Origin: Mycobacterium hubeiense
GTDB taxonomy: Bacteria; Actinomycetota; Actinomycetes; Mycobacteriales; Mycobacteriaceae
Assembly: GCF_002838065.1 (NCBI RefSeq)
Contig: NZ_PIZU01000004.1
Coordinates: 151,760 to 215,759, forward strand
DNA: 64,000 nt
Reading direction: 5' to 3'
Shown here: positions 42,463 to 49,793 of the stretch, piece after piece
Numbering within the stretch: position 1 is the first letter of the stretch
Layout: every line of letters begins with the position of its first letter
Position numbers and translations under genes: made by a program
The notes under the pieces: generated by a model
What the model saw: only the letters and a program-made list of their open reading frames with translations
Told to the model about the DNA's origin: nothing
Databases searched by the model: none

Positions 42463-43626
42463 TCACCTCTTCGCACGGGTGGCAGCGCACAGCCGTTTCG
42501 CGGCCCATCCCCAGTCGATTCGTTCTTGTTCGAGTCGAACGCGATCACCTAGCGCGGCCTCAACCAGTTCCCGGTAGAGACTCTGCTCGTCGGATGTCAG
42601 TCGCGTGAGAACCGATGTCGCCGAGCGGTTTTCGGTCACCCAGCGGTCGCGATGGACCATCAGGGTTTCCCGGTCCATCAGCACGGACCGGGCACCCGGC
42701 AGCCATGCGCGCAGGCGATCGAGAATGGCGAACCCGTGCGTATCGATGTCGCCCCAATACACGACGTCGGCCCCGGCAAGCCATGGCAGCCGACCCACGC
42801 TGTCGACCTCAAAGCCCTTGCCCCAGATCACCACACCGTGTTCGGGGACCTCGGCACTTAGATAGCTGATCTCGTTCTCGATGATCACCGCAACACGCGG
42901 GGCCAGATCGAGCTGCGCCAACTCGTCCGAACGTGCCGCCAGCTCGGTGAGCGGTGTCGGCAGCCCAAGCGACGACGCGGCCCGCAGCCGGACCAGCGCG
43001 GGTTTGGTCCGCAGCCCCAGCTCGGCCAGAAATCCCGACGACGTCGACGAAACCCCAAGCATCCCAGCCAAGTCTGATCGGTACCGCTCGGCGAACTTGG
43101 TGTCCACCCCGGGCGCGCTGATCTCCCGCAGGTAGCGCTGCGAGTGCCGGTGACCGTCGAGCCACTCGTAGGCGGCGATCAGCCGGGGCATCTCCGGGGC
43201 CAGCGCCAGCGCACGATGCGGGTTGGCGATGACCCACTCGCGAATCCGCGGATGTCGTTGCGCCGCAGCCAGAAGTTCGTTGAAACGACGGACCATCGCC
43301 GTCACGCCCAGCAGCGCCCACGCCTGCTCATGCGAAGTGACCACGGCACGGACGGGCAGCCGGTTGTGGCCAATCTGCCTGCCACCGACCGATTTCCATT
43401 CCAGTGCGTAGCGGGTGTCGTCGCGGCGACCGGCGTCGAGGGCCGCCACCCAGTCACGGGCAGCAGCGAGGTCGTCACCGATCTGCGCCGGTCTGGGACC
43501 GCGAAGCGCCACCTCGATCGGATCGAAGGGTTCGCCGTTGGCGTAGGCGCGCAACAACGATCCATCGTTCCACCGGCGTCGGACTTTCGCGGCGATGTCA
43601 TCGGGTGTCGTCCACCCCGCGCTCAC
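42463..43626 (-). CDS. jetD: Wadjet subunit JetD (Toprim nuclease)
   Basis: A 387-residue protein with an N-terminal DUF3322 region and a C-terminal DUF2220 Toprim domain. The Toprim residues appear as VAVIIENEISYLSAE (Glu) and VYWGDIDTHGFAILD (the DxD motif). JetD is the topoisomerase VI-like nuclease that cuts small circular DNA held by the JetABC motor. It starts at a GTG overlapping the jetC stop (GTGA), which fixes the start; the frame is open far upstream but that part lies inside jetC. Last gene of the operon. Confidence 0.93.
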   Translation of the reverse strand: MSAGWTTPDDIAAKVRRRWNDGSLLRAYANGEPFDPIEVALRGPRPAQIGDDLAAARDWVAALDAGRRDDTRYALEWKSVGGRQIGHNRLPVRAVVTSHEQAWALLGVTAMVRRFNELLAAAQRHPRIREWVIANPHRALALAPEMPRLIAAYEWLDGHRHSQRYLREISAPGVDTKFAERYRSDLAGMLGVSSTSSGFLAELGLRTKPALVRLRAASSLGLPTPLTELAARSDELAQLDLAPRVAVIIENEISYLSAEVPEHGVVIWGKGFEVDSVGRLPWLAGADVVYWGDIDTHGFAILDRLRAWLPGARSVLMDRETLMVHRDRWVTENRSATSVLTRLTSDEQSLYRELVEAALGDRVRLEQERIDWGWAAKRLCAATRAKR

Positions 43627-46600
43627 ACCCGCGCTCCGTCCCGCCGTTTCCGGTACTCCTCGATCGTCATGGTCTGCAGCCGCGAGTATGTTCCTGTCGG
43701 ATTGTCCACGATGCCAATCGCTTTCACGTACGGCTCGATGACGTGCACCTTCTGCAGCGGCGTGACGATCAGCAGCTGCAGTCCGAGCGTCGCGAAGAGA
43801 TCCAGCGCGTAGCGCGTAGAAACATCCGAGCCGCGCCCAAATGCCTCGTCGATGACGGCGAACCGAAAGTCCCGCGACTTCTCGACGCCCCATTCGAGCC
43901 CGAACTGGTAGGCCAGGGATGCCGCCAGGATCGTGTAGGCGAGCTTCTCCTTCTGGCCGCCGGACTTGCCGTCGGAGTCGCTGTAATGCTCCCACTCTGC
44001 GTCGGTGTCGACGTCACGTTCGGAGGCCGAGAACACGAACCAGTTGCGTACATCGGTGACTCGCCGGGTCCAGTTCTTGTCCGATTCGGCGTAGCCGTCG
44101 CGGCCCCGGAAACGCTCGATGATCCGCTTCACGTCGAGGAATCGCTGCTCGGAGTACTGGTCGCCGTCGACGGCCAGAGTGTCGTTGGTCAGGTTGCGCA
44201 GCTCGGAACGGAACTGCGCGACGTCCTGATTGGTGGTCGGTTCCTTCTCCAGCCGGATGAAGCGGCCCGGGTTGTAGGGCACCGCACCGAGGGCGTCGTT
44301 GATGCGATCGACCCGCTCGTCGATGGCCGACGCTTGCCGGTTGAGCCAGTTGTTGAACCCGGCCAGCTCCTGGATCGCGTTCTTGTTGAGCTGCTCCTTG
44401 AACTCGGCTTCGAACCGCGGCAGATCGTCGGTGGCGACGCGATCGCGGAAGGCCAGGAAGTCGCCGCGGGCCTCGACGCTGGCGTCCATGTCGGCGCGCA
44501 GCTCGGGCCAGCGGTTCAAGACCGCCACCATGTGCTGGCCCAAGTTCAACCCGTGGCCGTTGAGCTCCCGAGTGAGTCGCTCGATGCGCCGATGCAGATC
44601 GGCCGACAGCGTCGTCTCAGTCTCGGCGCAGTCCGTCGCGCGCATGGGCCGACTTGCCCCGAGGCGTTCATCCAGGGCCGGGTACGACGCTCGGGCCGTT
44701 TCCAGCTGCTCGGCAGCGTGGGCGGCGACGAACTCGCCGTCGCGCGTGCGGTCCTGCTGCGCACGAATCACCGCTGCTTGGCTGGTGGCCAGCTCGCCGG
44801 TGAGCTTCTTGATCAGGTCCGCTACAGCTTCAGACGCATCGGTGTTGCGCTCAAGCGCCCGGGTGATCTCCGCCAGCCGCGATGAACCGGCCTCCAGCCG
44901 GATCCGTTCGGCGTCATACTCTTTCGCGCGCGACTCGGCCTCTTCCACGTCGAGGTCGACCCATGAGCGGAACCCCTCGACGCGAAGGAACGCGTCCAGT
45001 CGCTGCTGCAGCGCTTCGCGCTGCTCGCCCAGCCTGACCGCCGCGCCGGCGGCCTGCTCGCGTTCGTGCTCCAGCTCGGCCAGTTCGGTGCGCAGCGCGG
45101 CGATCTTTCGTTCGTTGACCCAGCCCAGCACCCAGCGGCGGGGGTCGTCGACGCGGTGCCGGTCGTCCTTCTCGTGCCGGTCACCGGAGCGCACCTGACC
45201 CTCACGGGTGACCGCCCGGCGCTGACTGCGGAACTCGTCAAGCGTTGCCGCGCAGCGGAAGTCGGCCCTCTTCATCAGCTCGTTGCGAAGATACTCGTGG
45301 AACGGCCCGTCCCGCACATCGATGCATTCGGCCAGCAGCAGGCCGTCCTGCGCCGTCGGCTGCAGCCGAACCCGCTGCTGGGGCACGCGTTCGTAGACCA
45401 GCTTCGCGCCGCGACCCGCGACGGTGAGCCTGCGCGCGTTGACCCAACTGGAGACCGCGTCGTAATGCCGCTGTGGCACCAGCAGCGAAAGTGCGAACCC
45501 GCGCAGCACGCGTTCGGCGGCACCCCGCCAGTCGGCGTGCTCGTCGTACACGTCGAGCAGCTCACCGGCATACGGCAGGTCCTCCGGCGTCAGCCCGAGC
45601 GCCGCGCACAGTTCGGCGCGCACCACGACCTGCTCTCGGGGCAGATTGTTGGTGCGCTGCTCCAAGCTGGCGATCTCCTCAGCGAGGACATCGCACTTGC
45701 GTTGACACTCCTTCTCGCGGCCGATCGCGTCGACGGTGGCAGCGTCGAGGTCGCGCTTCTCGGTGGTGAGCCGGGAGCGCTCGGTGGCAACCAGCGTTGA
45801 CAGCGCCTTGAAGGCCTCGCTGTCGGTGACGGGTTGCAGCCCGGCGTCGCCGACGGCGGCATCGAACAAAGCCCTTGTGTGCCGCCGTGTTTCGGCTTGG
45901 CTACGGGCCTCGGCGGCGAGTCGCTCCAACTCGCCGATGCGGTCCCCGCCCGCCTTGGCGCGCTCCTCGATCAGGGATTCCCGTTCGCGGTTGAGCTTGC
46001 GCTGGTCGGATTCGGCGGCATCCTGTTGCTGCCGCACGGCGACGCCTTCGGCTTCGAGCCGGGCGATCTCATCGGTGAGCAGCCCGGAGCGAAGTTCGGC
46101 GATGAACAGTCGCACCGCCGAGCGCTCGAGCTCCAGACCGTCACGCTCGGTGAGTGCGGCGTCGTACTTTGCCGCGGTGTCCACGATGGGTTGGAGCGCT
46201 TCGAGTTGCTCGCGGGCGCGTTTGACGGCGTCGTGGGCCTTGGTCAAATCCTCGAAGTGGCCGATGATGTCGCGCACGCGTTCGGTGGCGTCACTGGGCT
46301 CGAGCATGTGATCACGCACGAAATCGTTTAGGTTGCCAACGGATTTCATCGAGACAGTCTGATGGAACAGCTCGAGCGCCTGCTCTGAGCGGATGGCGAG
46401 CAGCCGGCGTAGCGAGGTCGCGTACTTGGGGAACTCATCGAAGATCTCCGCCCCCGCGGCGCGCAGTCTCTTGCGCAGCTCGCGCAGATCCGTGCCGAAG
46501 TCGGCGAAGTCCGTCGCGATCGACAGCTCCTTGGTTGCGGTGACGAAGAAACGGTAGGGCTGCCCGGTGCTTTCGCGCTGCTGGAACACCTGGGCCAGGG

Positions 46601-47006
46601 TGACCGTCTCGTCGTAGCCGTGGTTGCAGAAGACGCCGAGGATCACCGAGTAGGTCCGCTTGTTCTCGCGCAGACCCTTGGGGCGAGACTTGCCAGTGGC
46701 TTCATTGCGCTCGGACTTGTAGTGCCCTTCGACGTAGGAGCGCAGGGTGCGTTCCTTGGAGTCGGCGCCGGCGGCCTTGTTGTAGGCAGCCTTGTGCGAC
46801 GGCACCAGCAAGGTGGTGAGCGCGTCGACGATCGTCGACTTGCCCGAGCCGATGTCACCGGTCAAGAGTGCGGTATCGGTGCCCGGCGTGAATCTCCAGA
46901 CATGGTCGTCGAACGTGCCCCAGTTGTAGACCTCGGCGTAATGCAGCCGGTAGCCGGCTCCGCGGCCCTCACCGAGTTCGGTTGTGCTGAAGAGTGTTTC
47001 ACTCAT
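43623..47006 (-). CDS. jetC: Wadjet subunit JetC (SMC-like ATPase)
   Basis: A 1127-residue SMC/MukB-like ATPase. Walker A is LLTGDIGSGKSTIVDAL (about 47-63), two long coiled coils (about 270-430 and 640-900) flank a hinge, and the ABC signature SGGQKEKLAYTI begins at residue 1015, followed by Walker B FAVIDEAFGRG near 1053. JetC is the DNA-loop-extruding motor of Wadjet, the plasmid-restriction system also described as EptABCD in M. smegmatis. It overlaps jetB by 8 nt and jetD by 4 nt. Confidence 0.95.
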   Translation of the reverse strand: MSETLFSTTELGEGRGAGYRLHYAEVYNWGTFDDHVWRFTPGTDTALLTGDIGSGKSTIVDALTTLLVPSHKAAYNKAAGADSKERTLRSYVEGHYKSERNEATGKSRPKGLRENKRTYSVILGVFCNHGYDETVTLAQVFQQRESTGQPYRFFVTATKELSIATDFADFGTDLRELRKRLRAAGAEIFDEFPKYATSLRRLLAIRSEQALELFHQTVSMKSVGNLNDFVRDHMLEPSDATERVRDIIGHFEDLTKAHDAVKRAREQLEALQPIVDTAAKYDAALTERDGLELERSAVRLFIAELRSGLLTDEIARLEAEGVAVRQQQDAAESDQRKLNRERESLIEERAKAGGDRIGELERLAAEARSQAETRRHTRALFDAAVGDAGLQPVTDSEAFKALSTLVATERSRLTTEKRDLDAATVDAIGREKECQRKCDVLAEEIASLEQRTNNLPREQVVVRAELCAALGLTPEDLPYAGELLDVYDEHADWRGAAERVLRGFALSLLVPQRHYDAVSSWVNARRLTVAGRGAKLVYERVPQQRVRLQPTAQDGLLLAECIDVRDGPFHEYLRNELMKRADFRCAATLDEFRSQRRAVTREGQVRSGDRHEKDDRHRVDDPRRWVLGWVNERKIAALRTELAELEHEREQAAGAAVRLGEQREALQQRLDAFLRVEGFRSWVDLDVEEAESRAKEYDAERIRLEAGSSRLAEITRALERNTDASEAVADLIKKLTGELATSQAAVIRAQQDRTRDGEFVAAHAAEQLETARASYPALDERLGASRPMRATDCAETETTLSADLHRRIERLTRELNGHGLNLGQHMVAVLNRWPELRADMDASVEARGDFLAFRDRVATDDLPRFEAEFKEQLNKNAIQELAGFNNWLNRQASAIDERVDRINDALGAVPYNPGRFIRLEKEPTTNQDVAQFRSELRNLTNDTLAVDGDQYSEQRFLDVKRIIERFRGRDGYAESDKNWTRRVTDVRNWFVFSASERDVDTDAEWEHYSDSDGKSGGQKEKLAYTILAASLAYQFGLEWGVEKSRDFRFAVIDEAFGRGSDVSTRYALDLFATLGLQLLIVTPLQKVHVIEPYVKAIGIVDNPTGTYSRLQTMTIEEYRKRRDGARV

Positions 47007-47577
47007 TATCGACTGCCGATCCGGCGTATTCGCGCAGCTTGGACGCGAAGTCGTTCAGGGTTTGGGCGTCGACGTAGGCCTTGAGGATGCGCCGCACCTC
47101 CCAATGGTCGCGCTGGCCGCGCAGCTGGCGAAGGAAGCCGAGCTCGGCGGCCTTCTTGATGGTGGTCTCGGCTTGGTCCACGACGCGTGCGTCGTTGGTG
47201 GATTCGGCCTGGAACAGGCGCAGCGTCTCGACGATCTGGTCGGTGCTCAGCACCAACCTGCCCTCACCGCCGCTGGTCTCGAACTCGACGAGCCGTTTGC
47301 GCAACAACACCAGCAGGAGGCTGACGTTGTAGGTCAGGGCCCGTCTGCGGACCAGGCGTGGCAGCGCCTCCTCACCGTCTTCCTCCGGCCGGGAGCGCAA
47401 GTAGGCGTAGCCCTCTGCGTCGTCGACCACCACGTCGACGCCAATGGTGGCGAAGTGGTCTCGGACGCCGGCGCCCAACCGTTCCAGCGTCAGCCAGCTG
47501 TCCTCGTCGGAGTCGCGGTAGACGACCCCCTGCATCAGTCGGATGATGGCGGCGGCGACGGCCCGGTCGCTACTCAT
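46999..47577 (-). CDS. jetB: Wadjet subunit JetB (kleisin-associated, DUF4194)
   Basis: A 192-residue DUF4194 protein, the MukE-like winged-helix subunit of Wadjet. The family blocks VRRRALTYNVSLLLVLLRKR (about 90-109) and ETTIKKAAELGFLRQLRGQ are present. It bridges JetA and the JetC heads. The ATG overlaps the jetA stop by 4 nt and its 3' end overlaps jetC by 8 nt, so stoichiometry is probably set by coupled translation. Confidence 0.93.
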   Translation of the reverse strand: MSSDRAVAAAIIRLMQGVVYRDSDEDSWLTLERLGAGVRDHFATIGVDVVVDDAEGYAYLRSRPEEDGEEALPRLVRRRALTYNVSLLLVLLRKRLVEFETSGGEGRLVLSTDQIVETLRLFQAESTNDARVVDQAETTIKKAAELGFLRQLRGQRDHWEVRRILKAYVDAQTLNDFASKLREYAGSAVDNE

Positions 47578-49007
47578 AGGCGTCGCACCGTCACCTTCGG
47601 CAGCCGCGCCCGTTTGGTGACGTCCGGATCGGCGGCGTCGGGGTAGTCCAGCACGGTCTGGTCGGTGTCGTCCATGTCGATGCTCAAGTCCTCGTCGTTG
47701 AGCGCAAGGTAGCCGACGATCTCGGCCGCGCCCTGCTCGATGGGGTGCATCGCGATGACGTCGGACAACAGCGCCGAGGAGTTCTCCGGCAGGACAGCAC
47801 GGATGGTCTCAGCCAGCCGTGCCTGGTCGATGTAGGTCTGGGTGAACAGCAGGTCGGCGTCGACGTCTTCGGTTGCCGCCGAGATGCGGCTTTCGACCGC
47901 GACCGCCACCGGCGGCTGATACAGCGGACGTTCGAACGGCAGCGCGATGTCGATGCCCGGCTCGTCAACCTCGAGCCCGAACGACGGCGGGATGTCGCGC
48001 ACCTCGAGGGCGGCGGCCTCCACTTTGCGGACGAGGTCGAGCACGCGCCGGTTCTCCAGCCACACCTGGTCATCAAGGAATCGGCGCAGTTGTTCGGAGA
48101 GCTGTCGCACCGTGCGCTGTGCCCGGTCGGCGGCTTCGGACCAGTCGTGGTGGATGCCCCTGACGCTTTGGCTCCGTTGATCGGCTTCGATGATGTCGAG
48201 GGCGGACACCTTGGCAAGCAGCTCGGCGAGCTCCGTCTGACGTTGCTCGGACAGCAGGAAGTCGTAGAACGACTGGAAGCTGCGGCCCTGGTCGGAGCCG
48301 GCGATCTCGGAGCGACTGCCGACCAACTCGGCGAGCAGCTCGCCCTTGGAACCGTCCCAGGCCGCGATCTTCTCGCGGGCGGCCCGGTCCAGCAGCCGGA
48401 AGTTCTCCTCGACCTCACGGAAATCCGACAGCAGTTCACGCGCGGTGCTCGACAGCTGCTGGTAGCGGTCGCGCACCCCGGTGGCGTCCAGCATCGGCAC
48501 GTTGCCGGCTTCGACGGCGGCGATCTCGGCGTCGAGTTCGGCGCGGCGGCGGTGTAATTCGGCCAGCCGGACTTCGGGTTGGACTTCGGTTCCGTGCACG
48601 ATCTGACGGAGCAGCTCGACCACGGTATGCAGCCGGGACTCCGTGCCCACAAATGATCTGCCCTGCAGGCTGAGGACCCAGGCGTAGGCCTTCTCGAACG
48701 CCGGGGTCACCTCATAGTGCACCTCGTCGTCGCCGGGCGGATAGAACCGTCGGAGATACCCGGCGTCGGTTGCGGCCCAGTCTTCCAGGTAGGCGCGCCG
48801 TTCTTTCGGATACCGGTCCTCGCCGGCGTCCAAGGCATAGAGGTGGTCGTCCAGTGCGTCGGCGACTTCGCTGGCCGCGCACGCCCCACGATTGCCCTCG
48901 ACGAAGAAGTCGCCGAGGAACGACAGGATCAGCGCGGCGTTGCCGGCCCGCAGCAGCCGCCAGGCCGGGTGCCGCTCACGCACCGCGTTGATCGCGTCGT
49001 AGTCCAC
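47574..49007 (-). CDS. jetA: Wadjet subunit JetA (kleisin, DUF3375)
   Basis: A 477-residue DUF3375 protein, the MukF-like kleisin of Wadjet. The start DYDAINAVRERHPAWRLLRA and the block LILSFLGDFFVEGNRG are typical; a coiled-coil centre (about 150-330) and an acidic tail follow. The GTG at 49005-49007 is preferred to one 8 codons earlier because the family begins with xDYDxI and a TACCCT box lies 7 nt upstream. First gene of the jetABCD operon. Confidence 0.92.
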   Translation of the reverse strand: MDYDAINAVRERHPAWRLLRAGNAALILSFLGDFFVEGNRGACAASEVADALDDHLYALDAGEDRYPKERRAYLEDWAATDAGYLRRFYPPGDDEVHYEVTPAFEKAYAWVLSLQGRSFVGTESRLHTVVELLRQIVHGTEVQPEVRLAELHRRRAELDAEIAAVEAGNVPMLDATGVRDRYQQLSSTARELLSDFREVEENFRLLDRAAREKIAAWDGSKGELLAELVGSRSEIAGSDQGRSFQSFYDFLLSEQRQTELAELLAKVSALDIIEADQRSQSVRGIHHDWSEAADRAQRTVRQLSEQLRRFLDDQVWLENRRVLDLVRKVEAAALEVRDIPPSFGLEVDEPGIDIALPFERPLYQPPVAVAVESRISAATEDVDADLLFTQTYIDQARLAETIRAVLPENSSALLSDVIAMHPIEQGAAEIVGYLALNDEDLSIDMDDTDQTVLDYPDAADPDVTKRARLPKVTVRRL

Positions 49008-49014
49008 GAGGTAG

Positions 49015-49020
49015 AGGGTA
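49015..49020 (-). promoter_or_regulatory. -10 box TACCCT for jetABCD
   Basis: On the minus strand TACCCT lies 7 nt before the jetA GTG, with no purine-rich ribosome binding site between them. This is the arrangement of a leaderless mycobacterial transcript. Confidence 0.55.
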
Positions 49021-49061
49021 GGCAGGTGCACCGACAGAATCCCGCAATGGCGGGTGGTCGG

Positions 49062-49493
49062 TCAGCGCGCAGTGCCGTCTGCCAACACTTGGGTGTTGAC
49101 TCCAAGCGCTTCGTAGGTCGACCTCGCACGCGCGTCCCGGGTGACAAGGTCTGCACCGTGCTCGCGGGCCGCCAATGCGACAAGTCCGTCGTAGGTCGCG
49201 CCACCGGCGATGCCCCGCCGAGCGAACTCGCGATGGGCCGCTCGCGCGGCGCGTGCGCCAAGGGGGAGGAATTCGAAGTTCTCGTCGATCAATAGCACCG
49301 CGTCCGCAGGATCGACCCGAGCATCACCCGGCAGACGCGTCAGCACCGAGTACGTTTCGGCCAGCGCATGACCGCTGAGCCCGAGCATTCGCCCCTTTGC
49401 CCAGTTCGCAACCATGGTGTGTTGCCGGTGCGAGGTCACGAGGAGCGGCACCGCGACACTCGTGTCGACCGCGGTGACAGCTACCGATGTCAA
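49062..49493 (-). CDS. vapC: VapC-family PIN toxin
   Basis: A 143-residue PIN-domain ribonuclease. The four acidic positions are visible: AVDTSVA (Asp10), LAETYSVLTRL (Glu46), ATYDGLVA (Asp near 99) and VTRDARA (Asp near 118). VapC toxins cleave tRNA or rRNA. It starts at a TTG that overlaps the antitoxin stop (TTGA), so translation depends on the antitoxin. It is a complete, probably active toxin. Confidence 0.9.
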   Translation of the reverse strand: MTSVAVTAVDTSVAVPLLVTSHRQHTMVANWAKGRMLGLSGHALAETYSVLTRLPGDARVDPADAVLLIDENFEFLPLGARAARAAHREFARRGIAGGATYDGLVALAAREHGADLVTRDARARSTYEALGVNTQVLADGTAR

Positions 49494-49729
49494 CGCCGTC
49501 CAGAGTCGATGAGGGCGAACATCATCTCGTCAGTGACGACCGTGTCGGCCCTGGCGACCAGGCGCCCATCCGCATCCCGCTCCAGTCGTGCGGTTCGCCC
49601 GCCCGGGACGATCTGCAGTCCACGGCCGTATGCAGAGATATCGACCTTCGTGCCGGGGGTCAGACCCAACGCATCACGCAGGTGCTTGGGCAGGACCACT
49701 CGACCTCCGGAATCGATGATCGCCTCCAT
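49490..49729 (-). CDS. vapB: AbrB/MazE-type antitoxin (VapB)
   Basis: A 79-residue swapped-hairpin AbrB antitoxin: MEAIIDSGGRVVLPKHLRDA, GLTPGTKVDISAYGRGLQIV. The C-terminal part (ARADTVVTDEMMFALIDSGR) is the toxin-binding tail. The ATG at 49727-49729 is chosen because the AbrB domain begins there and a TACTCT box lies 6 nt upstream. It should neutralise the adjacent VapC and repress the operon. Confidence 0.9.
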   Translation of the reverse strand: MEAIIDSGGRVVLPKHLRDALGLTPGTKVDISAYGRGLQIVPGGRTARLERDADGRLVARADTVVTDEMMFALIDSGRR

Positions 49730-49735
49730 GGGATT

Positions 49736-49741
49736 AGAGTA
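49736..49741 (-). promoter_or_regulatory. -10 box TACTCT for vapBC
   Basis: On the minus strand TACTCT ends 6 nt before the vapB ATG with no ribosome binding site, indicating a leaderless transcript. Confidence 0.55.
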
Positions 49742-49781
49742 CCAATGAGATCCCATCCCCTGTCTCGTTGCCGCGCGCAGT

Positions 49782-49787
49782 TACGTT
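49782..49787 (+). promoter_or_regulatory. -10 box TACGTT of the helicase gene
   Basis: TACGTT ends 6 nt before the GTG at 49794, the leaderless spacing. It lies back to back with the vapB promoter, about 40 bp away. Confidence 0.5.
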
Positions 49788-49793
49788 TGTCCC

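Noticed and set aside
43627-43995. Upstream extension of the jetD frame
   Set aside because: The extension lies inside jetC and has no family similarity; the GTG at 43626 overlaps the jetC stop and gives the normal JetD length.
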